Below are positions 55,034 through 63,994 of a DNA stretch of 64,000 nucleotides, in pieces (position 1 is the stretch's first letter; each line of letters opens with the position of its first letter). The stretch is from CAWDCV01 sp963728125 (GTDB lineage: Bacteria > Actinomycetota > Actinomycetes > CAWDCV01): positions 28,598 through 92,597 of the forward strand of contig CAVSIZ010000007.1 in NCBI GenBank assembly GCA_963728125.1, given 5' to 3'. The position numbers and the translations under genes were made by a program. A model generated the notes under the pieces. That model was not told the DNA's origin, made no database searches, and was given only the letters and a program-made list of their open reading frames with translations.

Positions 55034-56386
55034 TCATCCGCGCACGAGGGCGAGCACTTCGTCGCGCAACCGCTCCATCGCGTCGGTGTCTGGCGCCTCA
55101 ACATTGAGCCGCAGCAGCGGCTCGGTGTTGGACGGTCGCAGGTTGAACCACCACCCGTCGCCGGGAGCCGACACGGTCAGCCCATCGAGTTCGTCGGTGG
55201 TGACGCCCGGCCGATCGCCGAACGTCACGCGCACCTTCTCGGTTGCCGCCAGTTGGTCCTCGACGGTGCTGTTGACCTCGCCCGACTGGGCGTACCGCTG
55301 GAACTCGGCGGTGAGCTCGGACAGCGACCGGTCCTGCTCGCCCAGCGCCGCCAACACATGCATCGCCGCGAGCATGCCGGTATCGGCGCCCCAAAAGTCG
55401 CGGAAGTAGTAGTGCGCCGAGTGCTCGCCGCCGAAGATCGCCCCGGTGCGGGCCATCTCCTCCTTGATGAACGAGTGCCCGACTCGGGTTCGGACCGGGA
55501 CACCGCCGCGCTCCTCGACGATCTCGGGTACGGCACGGGAGGTGATCAGGTTGTGGATGATCGTGCCGCCCGGGGTCTTGGCCAGCTCGCGGGCAGCGAC
55601 GAGGGCTGTGATTGCGGACGGGCTGACCGGATCGCCGTTCTCGTCCACCACGAAGCAGCGATCGGCGTCGCCGTCGAACGCGAGACCGAGATCCGCACCC
55701 TCCTCGCGTACCCGTTTCTGGACGTCCACCAGGTTGGCCGGATCCAGCGGGTTGGCCTCGTGGTTGGGGAAGGTGCCGTCGAGCTCGAAGTACATCGGCA
55801 CGACGTCGAGTGGCAGCCCGGCAAGCACCGCGGGCACCGTATGGCCGGCCATACCGTTGCCCGCGTCGACAACGACCCGCAGGTTCCTGATGGTGGTGAG
55901 GTCGACAAGCGAGCGGAGATAGGCGGCATAGTCGCTCAGCAGGTCGCGGTGCCGGATCGTGCCGGCAGGCACGTCGCGCTCGGGGACACCCTGCTCGGCG
56001 AGGCGGCGCACGTCGGCCAGCCCGGAGTCCTGACCGACGGGAGCCGCACCTGCTCGGCACAGCTTGATGCCGTTGTATTGCGCGGGATTGTGGCTGGCCG
56101 TGAACATCGCGCCGGGCCGGTTGAGGAACCCGCTGGCGAAGTAGAGCTGATCGGTCGACGCCAGACCGATCATCGTGACATCGGCCCCCTGAGCGGCAGC
56201 GCCCTCGGCAAAGGCCTGCGCGAGCTCCGGTGAGGACGGACGCATGTCGTGCCCGATAACGATCGCTGGGCTGTCGACGACCTGAATGAACGCGGCGCCG
56301 ATGCGCCGGGCGATATCGGCATCGAGCTGGTCGGGGACCAGCCCGCGGACGTCGTACGCCTTGATGATCTGGGACAGGTTGGGCAC
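55034..56386 (-). CDS. manB: phosphomannomutase/phosphoglucomutase
   Basis: A 450-residue phosphohexomutase interconverting mannose-6-P/mannose-1-P (and glucose phosphates). Active-site blocks: phosphoserine loop TASHNPAQYNG, metal loop DGDADRCFVV, sugar loop GEHSAHYYF and phosphate loop LRPSNTEPLLRL. It corresponds to Rv3257c and supplies mannose-1-phosphate for GDP-mannose. It is the first gene of the manB-Trm112-SIS-CDF-manA array; a DUF3499 gene precedes it by nine bases. Confidence 0.95.
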   Translation of the reverse strand: MPNLSQIIKAYDVRGLVPDQLDADIARRIGAAFIQVVDSPAIVIGHDMRPSSPELAQAFAEGAAAQGADVTMIGLASTDQLYFASGFLNRPGAMFTASHNPAQYNGIKLCRAGAAPVGQDSGLADVRRLAEQGVPERDVPAGTIRHRDLLSDYAAYLRSLVDLTTIRNLRVVVDAGNGMAGHTVPAVLAGLPLDVVPMYFELDGTFPNHEANPLDPANLVDVQKRVREEGADLGLAFDGDADRCFVVDENGDPVSPSAITALVAARELAKTPGGTIIHNLITSRAVPEIVEERGGVPVRTRVGHSFIKEEMARTGAIFGGEHSAHYYFRDFWGADTGMLAAMHVLAALGEQDRSLSELTAEFQRYAQSGEVNSTVEDQLAATEKVRVTFGDRPGVTTDELDGLTVSAPGDGWWFNLRPSNTEPLLRLNVEAPDTDAMERLRDEVLALVRG

Positions 56387-56395
56387 AGGACGAGC

Positions 56396-56764
56396 TTAGG
56401 GAGTGGGCAGGGCGCGCAAGTGACCGCGCCTGCCGAGGCCCGGCTTCGTCGGCGGTGGACTGTCCGGCGAGGGCACCGTGGGCCTAGCCGCTTCCCGGAC
56501 CGCGTTGGCCAGGGCTTCGAGGTCATCGCTACTCGGGCCGAGGGCGTCCGGGTCAGGCGCCAGCCGGACGACCTCCCAACCGCGCGGCGCCGTGAGCCGG
56601 TCGGAGTGTTCGACGCACAGGTCGTAGCAGTGCGGCTCGGCGTACGTCGCGAGCGGCCCGAGGACGGCGGTGGAGTCGGCGTAGACGTAGGTCAGTGTCG
56701 CGACGGCGGGACGGCTGCAGGCGGTCCGCGTGCAGCGCCGGACCGACGTCGCGAGGATGCTCAC
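56396..56764 (-). CDS. DUF3499 family protein
   Basis: A 122-residue protein starting at GTG 56762-56764. VRRCTRTACSRPAVATLTYV, CxxC-like cysteines and EPHCYDLCVEHSDRLTAPRG form a zinc-ribbon-like module, followed by a poorly conserved tail. The family is confined to Actinomycetota and stands next to manB (Rv3258c). Function unknown. A longer frame to 56902 was rejected. Confidence 0.85.
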   Translation of the reverse strand: MSILATSVRRCTRTACSRPAVATLTYVYADSTAVLGPLATYAEPHCYDLCVEHSDRLTAPRGWEVVRLAPDPDALGPSSDDLEALANAVREAARPTVPSPDSPPPTKPGLGRRGHLRALPTP

Positions 56765-56848
56765 GCCGGCGAACGGTACTCGCCGGCCCAGGCGGTCGGA
56801 AGGATGCTCGTGACTACCGCAACCGTGTCGCGGGACTAGTCTCGTTGC

Positions 56849-57418
56849 GTGCGCAGGCCCTGGCCGCCGAGCCCAGCCGGCCCACCGAACCGGACCGGTC
56901 ATCCCGCCCCAGGAACCGCGACGCCGGTCGGTGCTGGCGCAGAGACGACGCTCAGGGCCGCCGGTCGCGGACCGTCGGGAAGCAGGCGGACCGGACGGCG
57001 TGATCGGCGTGGACGCGGTCTGCGCGGTCCGCTGGCTCCCGCACAGGTGCCGCTGTCGCGCACCCGCGCCGAGCAGTTCGACGAGGTCGTCGATAGCGCC
57101 GTCGCCCGGCTGGAGCGTCGCTGGTCGCAGGAACTCGCCACCGTGGAGTTCGCGGTGGCCGAGGTCCCCCCGGCGGATCTTCCCGACTGGGCCGGTGAGC
57201 TGGTGCCGTTGGCGTGGCTGTTCCCGGCAGTAACCGCGCCCCCGACCGGCCCGCTGCCCCCGCGCATCGTCGTCTACCGCCGCCCGCTCGAAGCTCGCGC
57301 AAGCGATCGGCGGGAGCTCGAGGCGCTCGTCCTCGACGTCCTGGTCGAGCAGGTTGCCGACCTACTCGGCCTCGAACCCGAGGCGGTCGACCCCGACTAC
57401 GGCTTCTTCGACGACTGA
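56849..57418 (+). CDS. metallopeptidase family protein (Rv3259-like) without HExxH
   Basis: A 189-residue protein starting at GTG 56849. The basic N-terminus RDRRGRGLRGPLAPAQVPLS is followed by EQFDEVVDSAVARLERRW and PRIVVYRRPLEARASDRREL, the zincin_1-like family fold. The helix that carries HExxH in catalytic relatives reads VLVEQVADLLGLEPEAVDPD, so the zinc site is missing and peptidase activity is unlikely. It corresponds to Rv3259. Confidence 0.8.
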   Translation: MRRPWPPSPAGPPNRTGHPAPGTATPVGAGAETTLRAAGRGPSGSRRTGRRDRRGRGLRGPLAPAQVPLSRTRAEQFDEVVDSAVARLERRWSQELATVEFAVAEVPPADLPDWAGELVPLAWLFPAVTAPPTGPLPPRIVVYRRPLEARASDRRELEALVLDVLVEQVADLLGLEPEAVDPDYGFFDD

Positions 57419-57437
57419 CGCGGCTCGCATCGAGCGG

Positions 57438-57504
57438 TCGTGTAGATCGTCGTGGAACGGCCAACGCGCGAAGACATGCCCAGCTTTCACGACGATCTAC
57501 ACGA
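57438..57504. terminator. 17-base perfect inverted repeat between convergent genes
   Basis: TCGTGTAGATCGTCGTG (57438-57454) pairs with CACGACGATCTACACGA (57488-57504) around a 33-base loop. It lies between the stops of the metallopeptidase-family gene and the DUF5719 gene. A unit differing at two positions occurs at 8143-8160. It probably acts as a terminator and belongs to a short dispersed palindrome family. Confidence 0.7.
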
Positions 57505-57518
57505 TCGCCCAGCGGGCG

Positions 57519-59153
57519 TCAGTTGATGCCGACGGCGGTGCCCAGGTCCTGAGACACGTCCGGCACGGAGACGTCGACGCGTGCGGTCCGCAGCGGCTGC
57601 ACCGACAGCAGCGGCCCGTCCTCGGCGGCTGAGCGCAAGACCATGGCGCCGTACACCGGTGCCGATCCCTCGGTGGTCTTCACGAGCAGCGCCCGATACG
57701 CCTCGTCGCCCTCCCCGATGGGCACCGCGAGGGTGGTGCCCGGGGGGACCACCACGACCCCGGTCTGCGTCGCCTCCGCCTTGCCCGGCTCGAGCAGGCT
57801 CAGCGACAGCTGACCTTCGGTGTCGGTCGGGGCCGTCAGCAGCAAGGTGGCGCTGAACGAACCGCCGTAGTGCACGTCCGGCTGAACGGCGAGACCGCTG
57901 AAGGCGGGAGTCGCCGAGGTGTACGCGATCTCGGTCAGCTCCTCGCCGCTGCCCACCCGGGCCTCGACAGACGCGGTCACCGGCTCGTCGGATTCGAGCT
58001 GGATCGCGCCCGGCTTGCCTGCGAGACCGGCCGCGAGATCGATCTCGGCCACCGTCCCGCCCCGGACCTCGAGCACCTCGAGCCCGGTCGGCGTGACCGG
58101 CCCATCCGGTGTGACCAGGCGCAGCTTGACGATCGCATCGGTACGGCCCGGCGCGAAGACCCGGAGCAGCCGCGGGCCGCCGCCGTCGGGGATGCCAGGC
58201 ACCAGCACGTTGGTGGCCGGCTCCGCCGCGGCAGGCACCCAGTCGTTGCCGAGAGGGGTGATGCCGTCGACCTCCTGCTGCCGCCACGCCACGGCGACCC
58301 GCCCGGAGCGCGACTCGACGTGCACGGCGGTGCGCGCCAGGTTCGGGGCGAGTGCGTCGACAAGAATCAGCTGACGGGTACGCGGCCCGATGATGACCCC
58401 ACGCCCAGCCGGGGCGTCCACCTGACCGTCCGGCCCGTACAGGCTGATGTCGACCTGCGCCGGCGTGTCCGAGGTGTTGGTGAGGTAGAGCCGACCACGG
58501 TCGCCCACCTGGCTGCTGCCGCCGACGAACCAGAAGCCCGTGTCCGGCGCCACACAGTCCACCGCAGCGATGCCGCGCTGGTCGCCTTCACTGCTGAGCG
58601 TCACCTGGCCGGCGGTCAAGCCGGGCGCCAGGTCATCATTCGCCGTCGCGACGTAGGCCGGGCGATCCGGTTGGTCGACGTCGACGGCGACCAAACCACC
58701 CGGGGCCGCGAGCGTCGCCACGGCGGTCTGCTCCCCCAGCGGCAGGATGCTTCCGCTGCCGAGCGCGTCCGCCGTGGTCGGCGGCACGACCGCGGTCACC
58801 CGCGAGCGGGTGCTCGTGTCCTGGGCGAACGGCTCCGGGCAGACGGCGGTCGCGCTGGCGACCGGAATCGACGTGGCCGCACGGGGTGGGGCAAGCCGAC
58901 CGGCATCCGGCTCGGTGAGCTGCGCTACGCCGAGCACCGCGACGAGCGAGCCAACCACGATGCCGAACGCGGGTAAGGCGACGCGACGAGCTGGCCCCGC
59001 CGGCAGAGTGGGGTCACGCGGCGGCAGCACGGCGCGGCGACGCGGTTCTGGGGCCGCCCGCCGGCGTGGGGCGTCCGCCGGCCGTTGCTGCGGACCTGGC
59101 GCCCGGCGCGTTCCGAGGCCGAGTCGCTTGCGCGGAGCCGCGCGGCGGCTCAC
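57519..59153 (-). CDS. DUF5719 family protein
   Basis: A 544-residue protein. An Arg/Pro-rich N-terminus of about 55 residues leads to one membrane helix (VALPAFGIVVGSLVAVLGVA), then a large extracytoplasmic beta-rich domain (FWFVGGSSQVGDRGRLYLTN, AGRGVIIGPRTRQLILVDAL). It is conserved downstream of the GT2 glycosyltransferase in Actinomycetota; its function is unknown, perhaps part of the same envelope glycan pathway. The start overlaps the GT2 stop by four bases. Confidence 0.82.
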   Translation of the reverse strand: MSRRAAPRKRLGLGTRRAPGPQQRPADAPRRRAAPEPRRRAVLPPRDPTLPAGPARRVALPAFGIVVGSLVAVLGVAQLTEPDAGRLAPPRAATSIPVASATAVCPEPFAQDTSTRSRVTAVVPPTTADALGSGSILPLGEQTAVATLAAPGGLVAVDVDQPDRPAYVATANDDLAPGLTAGQVTLSSEGDQRGIAAVDCVAPDTGFWFVGGSSQVGDRGRLYLTNTSDTPAQVDISLYGPDGQVDAPAGRGVIIGPRTRQLILVDALAPNLARTAVHVESRSGRVAVAWRQQEVDGITPLGNDWVPAAAEPATNVLVPGIPDGGGPRLLRVFAPGRTDAIVKLRLVTPDGPVTPTGLEVLEVRGGTVAEIDLAAGLAGKPGAIQLESDEPVTASVEARVGSGEELTEIAYTSATPAFSGLAVQPDVHYGGSFSATLLLTAPTDTEGQLSLSLLEPGKAEATQTGVVVVPPGTTLAVPIGEGDEAYRALLVKTTEGSAPVYGAMVLRSAAEDGPLLSVQPLRTARVDVSVPDVSQDLGTAVGIN

Positions 59154-62100
59154 CGGTGTCCCCCGAGGCTCGGCACGCTGCGGTACGGGTCGCGCTCGTA
59201 GGTGTCGTCCGGGTCCGGCGCAGACGGGTCAGCTGGATCCGTGGGCTCGCCGGGATAGAAGCCAGCACCGGCCGGCACCGGCTGACGTGGCTGCGGCTGG
59301 TCGCTGGCCGGCTCCTCGAGATCCGGCGGCAGGACCTCCACGTGTCGACGGCGGTCGTCGTCCGGCGCTGAACCGTCGTCGGTGGCTGCGCCGGCGTCGA
59401 GCTCGGTCTCGTCGCCGATCTCCTCGCGCCTACCCGGCAGCGCCAGGACAAGCACCAGTCCGACCAGGACGGCCTGCACGGCCAGCCAGCGCTGACGCAC
59501 GTCGTCGGCGTGCACCAGCTCGACGGTGCCGCCCGTCGGCGGTAGGTCGAAGCCTTGCGCCCAGCCGTCGATGGTGCGCCGCTCGAGCGGGTTTCCATCG
59601 AGCGTCGCCTGCCAACCCGCGCTGGCGGGCTCGGCGAGGACGAGCGTTCGCCCCGGTTCGCCGGCCTCGACGGTCGCGGACGCTCCGGTCACACCGGAGC
59701 GCAGCGGTGAGCTCGCCGAACCGTCCGCGGCGACGACACGCAGCCGGGACGTGGTGCCCGCGATCTTCCACAGCGTCCAGCCGTCGGGCGCGCTCACCCG
59801 CGACAACCCGGGGGCCGCGTCCAACGTGCGCGCCAGCTCGATATCGGTCGGCGCGGGCACGAGGACGTAGCGGATCGCGTAGCTGCCGATCTCGGTGGAC
59901 TCCTGACCGGCACGCCCGGCGACCAGGTCGGCCACCAGCTCGTCGAGTGCGGCGAACGCGGTGCCGTCGGGACCGGTCTCCGCATCACCGAGCCGCGGGG
60001 CGGTGCCGCGCAGGACGGCGTAGGCGAGCCGCCCCTCCTCGTCCTGTCGGAGCAGCAGCGTGCGCGGCCGGTCCGGGGTGCGGGCCTCCGCGGCGACGTA
60101 CGCCGGCAGGATCTGCGGTTCGCGACGCTCCAGCGGATCGTCCGCGCCGAACCAGACCCACGCCGCAACGGCGGCCATCGGGCTTACGGCAGCGAGCACC
60201 GCGACGGCCACGGCCAGCGGTTGCCGCCAGCCAAAGACCATCGACGTCACCCGGTCGCGAGCGCCGCCGGCTGCGATCGACGCGGCGAGGACCAGGCCGA
60301 TGCCCACGACGGCCGTGGCGAGGCCAGGCCAGACAGCGACCGTGCCTTCTACCCCCGGCCCGGTGACGTTGAACCGGCTGACCACGACACCGACGACGCA
60401 GCCGGTGAGCACGACCGCCCACGCGACCACGGCAAGCCGCCGGTGGGTGACGCGCACCAGCGCGGCCAGCGCTCCGAGCACGAGGCCAGCCGTGACGAGC
60501 GCCGGCACGGGACCGGGGCCGCCTGGATCGGTGAGCAGCACCGAGTAGCCGGGCAGCCGAGGATCGGACAGCCCGGGCCCGGGCAGACCGGCTTCGAGCA
60601 GCAGCAACCGGGGCTCGCGGACGATCGCCAGCGTCCACGGCAGGAGGAGGGCGGGTGGCACGGCAAGCAGCGACGCCAGCCGGATGGCGTCACCGCGGGT
60701 ACGCCACGCCGTCGCAACCGCGATGACGGCCAGAATGACGGCGATGACGTAGGCGAGCGGGACGAACGCAGCGATGACGGCGAGCACGAAGCCGCCGGCA
60801 AACACGGGCTGCCAGCCGCGTGGCCGGTTTGGATCGAGCGCCATGGCAACGAGGACGGCGAGGACCGGGAGCAGCACCACCGCGATCGCCGTACCCAGCC
60901 GGCCGCCGGCGATGGCGCCGGACAGCACCGGCAGGCTGGCGTACGCCACCGCGCCCCAGGCGCGCAGCACCCTCGACGTGACTACGCGGCCGAGCGCGAG
61001 GTAGGCCAGCAGGCCGGCGAGCGGCACGGAACCGAGCAGCAGGACGTCGACAGCAAGCGACGCCTTGCCGAAGAGCAGGGTCGCGAGCGTGGCCACGACG
61101 GCGAGGTACGGCGGTGCGACCGCGTCACTGCCGATGCTGACCGGATGCCAGGTCTGCAGGTACGTCGTCCACAGGTCGCTTGCACCGGCGGGCGCGGGTA
61201 ACAACGCGCCGCCGGACAGCCGGCCGCCGAACCCGATGAGGTCGCGGCCGGCAATCAGGGTCAGGATGGTCAGGGCAACGGTGAGGAGTAGTGCCGGGGC
61301 GGTGAGGACCCGCCGCCAGAGATCGCTACCGGAGCTCAAGTTCTCGGCGTCCTCGTCACCAGGGCCGCTCTCCGCCGCGGCGTGACGACCGGCGGCGGAC
61401 ACTTCGGTGCTGCCGGACACCAAGCCCAACACGGCGTCGGCGGCATGTCGCAGGGACAGACCACGCGGCGCCAGCAGCGGATAGATCTCGCGCGCGTCCA
61501 GCGTTCGGGTGCGCGCACGCGCGCGCCGTGCGCTAATCACGCGGTCGGGACGCGACAGCGGTCCGAGCAGGCCGAGGACCTCGTCGACGGCGTACCCGCC
61601 CTGCTTGCCGAGCAGGAAGCCGAGAGTCCGCAGCATGGCTCCGGCGATCGACCGCACCACGATGTACGGCAGCGAGCGAGCAGGCATGTTCGCCAGCAGA
61701 AGGAACAGCGCATTGCGGCGGTCGACCTGGTGTGGCCGGTCGGTTGTCGCACTCAGCGCGCGCCGATCCCGCGCCCCTGCCTCGGCGTGGTAGACGACGG
61801 CGTCGGTCGTGCACACGACGCGGTATCCAGCGAGATGAGCACGCCAGCAGAAATCGACGTCGTCGCGGAACAGCGGGAGCCGGGGATCGAACCCGCGCAG
61901 CTGATGCCAGACGTCACGCCGCACCAGCATGCCGGCCGAGCCGACTGCGAGCGGGTCGCTGAGGCCGTCGCGCTGACCCTGGTCCTGCTCCTTCTTGTCG
62001 AGGCCGGTCTCACGCCGGCCCGACCGGGAGATCGAGACGCCAACCTCGAGCAGTGTGCGCCGGTCGTACCAGCTGCGGACCTTGGGTCCGACAACACCGA

Positions 62101-62467
62101 TGGCCGGATCCTCACCAGCCGCCTCCAGCAGGTACCCGAGGGCGCCGGTGGCTGGTGCCGCATCATCGTGGAGCAGCCAGAGCCACTCGTCGGCGCCGGT
62201 CGCGGGGTCGTACGCATCGAGCTGATCGATACCGAGCTGCAGGGCTGCGCCGTAACCGATGTCGCGGGGAGCCTGGACGTACTCCTCGTCGAGGTGCTCG
62301 TCGAGGATCCGCGTGGTGGCATCGTCGCTGCCCGTGTCCACGACAACGAGCCGATCGATCGGCCGCCGCTGCGCGTCGACGGCGGCGAGAGTCCGCGGGA
62401 GCCAGCGGGCCCCATCGTGACTGACGAGGATGGCGCTGACCCGGGTATGCCGGGGGCGTGAAGTCAT
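59150..62467 (-). CDS. GT2 family glycosyltransferase with large membrane domain
   Basis: A 1105-residue protein. The N-terminal GT-A domain (residues about 1-300) has VSAILVSHDGARWLPRTLAA, VVVDTGSDDATTRILDEH, the DDA motif WLLHDDAAPATG and the acceptor-base block FRDDVDFCWRAHLAGYRV. About twelve membrane helices and an extracytoplasmic domain follow, ending in a Pro/Asp-rich tail. It likely transfers a sugar from a nucleotide donor during envelope polysaccharide synthesis. It lies 92 bases after whiB. Confidence 0.88.
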   Translation of the reverse strand: MTSRPRHTRVSAILVSHDGARWLPRTLAAVDAQRRPIDRLVVVDTGSDDATTRILDEHLDEEYVQAPRDIGYGAALQLGIDQLDAYDPATGADEWLWLLHDDAAPATGALGYLLEAAGEDPAIGVVGPKVRSWYDRRTLLEVGVSISRSGRRETGLDKKEQDQGQRDGLSDPLAVGSAGMLVRRDVWHQLRGFDPRLPLFRDDVDFCWRAHLAGYRVVCTTDAVVYHAEAGARDRRALSATTDRPHQVDRRNALFLLLANMPARSLPYIVVRSIAGAMLRTLGFLLGKQGGYAVDEVLGLLGPLSRPDRVISARRARARTRTLDAREIYPLLAPRGLSLRHAADAVLGLVSGSTEVSAAGRHAAAESGPGDEDAENLSSGSDLWRRVLTAPALLLTVALTILTLIAGRDLIGFGGRLSGGALLPAPAGASDLWTTYLQTWHPVSIGSDAVAPPYLAVVATLATLLFGKASLAVDVLLLGSVPLAGLLAYLALGRVVTSRVLRAWGAVAYASLPVLSGAIAGGRLGTAIAVVLLPVLAVLVAMALDPNRPRGWQPVFAGGFVLAVIAAFVPLAYVIAVILAVIAVATAWRTRGDAIRLASLLAVPPALLLPWTLAIVREPRLLLLEAGLPGPGLSDPRLPGYSVLLTDPGGPGPVPALVTAGLVLGALAALVRVTHRRLAVVAWAVVLTGCVVGVVVSRFNVTGPGVEGTVAVWPGLATAVVGIGLVLAASIAAGGARDRVTSMVFGWRQPLAVAVAVLAAVSPMAAVAAWVWFGADDPLERREPQILPAYVAAEARTPDRPRTLLLRQDEEGRLAYAVLRGTAPRLGDAETGPDGTAFAALDELVADLVAGRAGQESTEIGSYAIRYVLVPAPTDIELARTLDAAPGLSRVSAPDGWTLWKIAGTTSRLRVVAADGSASSPLRSGVTGASATVEAGEPGRTLVLAEPASAGWQATLDGNPLERRTIDGWAQGFDLPPTGGTVELVHADDVRQRWLAVQAVLVGLVLVLALPGRREEIGDETELDAGAATDDGSAPDDDRRRHVEVLPPDLEEPASDQPQPRQPVPAGAGFYPGEPTDPADPSAPDPDDTYERDPYRSVPSLGGHR

Positions 62468-62559
62468 AGGCGGATCGAGGCGAAGCGTTCGGCTGGCCTG
62501 CCGACGGACACGAGGGGGGCCGAGGACCCGCCTACTGTACGGCAGGTCGCGGGTGCGCT

Positions 62560-62862
62560 CTAGACCGCGCGCTTCTTCAACCGCCGCCGCTCGCGCTCGG
62601 ACAGCCCACCCCAGATACCGAAGCGCTCATCATTGTTCAGGGCGTAGTCGAGGCACTCCGAGCGCACCTCGCACGACAAGCACACGCGTTTGGCCTCGCG
62701 CGTGGACCCGCCCTTCTCTGGGAAGAACGACTCGGGGTCCGTTTGCGCGCAGAGCGCGCGCTCCTGCCAGCTCACCTCGTCGGCAAGTCCGTACAGCAGC
62801 GGGTAGACCTCGTCGTCGGATAGTTGCGTCCCTGGGCTCTCGCTTGCCGAGCTCTCGCTCAC
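62560..62862 (-). CDS. whiB2: WhiB-family iron-sulfur transcription regulator (WhiB/WhiB2 type)
   Basis: A 100-residue protein from GTG 62860-62862, with GAGGAGG eight bases before. The four Fe-S cysteines are Cys38, Cys61, Cys64 and Cys70 (ALC, VCLSCEVRSEC), followed by the turn GIWGG (83-87) and basic tail RRRLKKRAV. WhiB of Streptomyces and WhiB2 of mycobacteria work with WhiA in septation. Synteny beside fbiA agrees with WhiB2 (Rv3260c). A complex palindrome lies about 67 bases upstream. Confidence 0.93.
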   Translation of the reverse strand: MSESSASESPGTQLSDDEVYPLLYGLADEVSWQERALCAQTDPESFFPEKGGSTREAKRVCLSCEVRSECLDYALNNDERFGIWGGLSERERRRLKKRAV

Positions 62863-62928
62863 CGGCCCGCCTCCTCGACCCTTGAGTACGTCTCGTCGAC
62901 CGCAGATGGGATCGCGGTGCGGTCGAAC

Positions 62929-62954
62929 GACACTGGTGTAATTACACGCGTGTC
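62929..62954 (-). promoter_or_regulatory. 26-base interrupted palindrome upstream of whiB
   Basis: GACAC (62929-62933) and GTGTC (62950-62954) form outer arms around the perfect palindrome GTGTAATTACAC (62936-62947), each separated by two bases. The centre lies about 80 bases upstream of the whiB start. GACAC is the core of Streptomyces WhiA sites, and WhiA/WhiB act together, so this may be an autoregulatory operator. Proof is lacking. Confidence 0.5.
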
Positions 62955-63037
62955 CCTCCCACTCAGTCAAGCTGGGTCGTGATATTCGCCCTGGACGCTC
63001 ACCCATCCACAAGGCGGGGGACGGCAGACTGCTCGCC

Positions 63038-63994
63038 ATGCGCATCGTCGTCCCCTCCGGTGGCATCGGCGCCGCCCGCTTCCTGCTCGGGCTGCGGCAC
63101 GCCGTTCCCGACGCCGAGATCACGGTGATCGGCAACACCGCGGACGACATCACGCTGTTCGGCCTGCGGGTTAGCCCCGACCTCGACACGGTCATGTACA
63201 CCCTCGGCGGCGGCATCGACGAGCAGCAGGGGTGGGGGCGAGCCGACGAGTCCTTCACGCTGCGCGAGGAGTTCGCGGCGTACGGCGTCGAGCCACAGTG
63301 GTTCACGCTCGGCGACCGCGATCTGGCGACGCATGTGGTCCGGACGCAGATGCTCGGCGCCGGCTTCCCGCTGAGCCAGGTGACAGAGGCGCTCTGTGCC
63401 CGCTGGCAACCGGGCGTACGACTGCTGCCGATGACCGACGACCGGGTCGAGACACACGTCATCGTGGAAGAAACTCAGCAGCGCCGAGCTCTGCACTTCC
63501 AGGAGTGGTGGGTTCGGCTGCATGCCGAACCGCGTGCGGTGGAGATCGTGCCCGTCGGCGCCGACGAGGCAAAGCCTGGCCCCGGGGTAGTTGAGGCGAT
63601 CGCCGACGCCGATCTCGTCCTCCTGCCCCCGTCGAATCCCGTCGTCAGCATCGGCACGATCCTCGCCGTCCCGGGGATTCGCGATGCGCTGGTCGAGACG
63701 ATGGCGCCCGTGATTGGGCTCTCCCCGATCGTGGCTGGTTCCCCGGTACGCGGCATGGCCGACAAGACGCTCGCGGCGATCGGTGTGCCCGCAACGGCTG
63801 CAGGCGTCGCGCTGCACTACGGCGCAGACCTGCTGGACGGCTGGCTCGTCGATACCAGCGATGCCGCGGCTGTCGAGCCCGTCGAGGCGGCGGGCATCCT
63901 GTGTCGTGGCATTCCGTTGCTCATGACGTCGGTGCCCGCGACCGCGCAGATGGCGCTCGCCGCCCTGGGACTGGCGGCAGAGGTGGAGCGATGA
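63038..63994 (+). CDS. fbiA: 2-phospho-L-lactate transferase (F420 biosynthesis)
   Basis: A 318-residue CofD/FbiA: MRIVVPSGGIGAARFLLGLR, ITVIGNTADDITLFGLRVSP, DLDTVMYTLGGGIDEQQGWG and LLPPSNPVVSIGTILAVPG are family blocks. It joins the lactyl (or dehydro) phosphate donor to Fo, making F420-0 for cofactor F420. The gene corresponds to Rv3261 and is divergent from whiB. Its stop overlaps a downstream ATG by four bases. Confidence 0.94.
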   Translation: MRIVVPSGGIGAARFLLGLRHAVPDAEITVIGNTADDITLFGLRVSPDLDTVMYTLGGGIDEQQGWGRADESFTLREEFAAYGVEPQWFTLGDRDLATHVVRTQMLGAGFPLSQVTEALCARWQPGVRLLPMTDDRVETHVIVEETQQRRALHFQEWWVRLHAEPRAVEIVPVGADEAKPGPGVVEAIADADLVLLPPSNPVVSIGTILAVPGIRDALVETMAPVIGLSPIVAGSPVRGMADKTLAAIGVPATAAGVALHYGADLLDGWLVDTSDAAAVEPVEAAGILCRGIPLLMTSVPATAQMALAALGLAAEVER

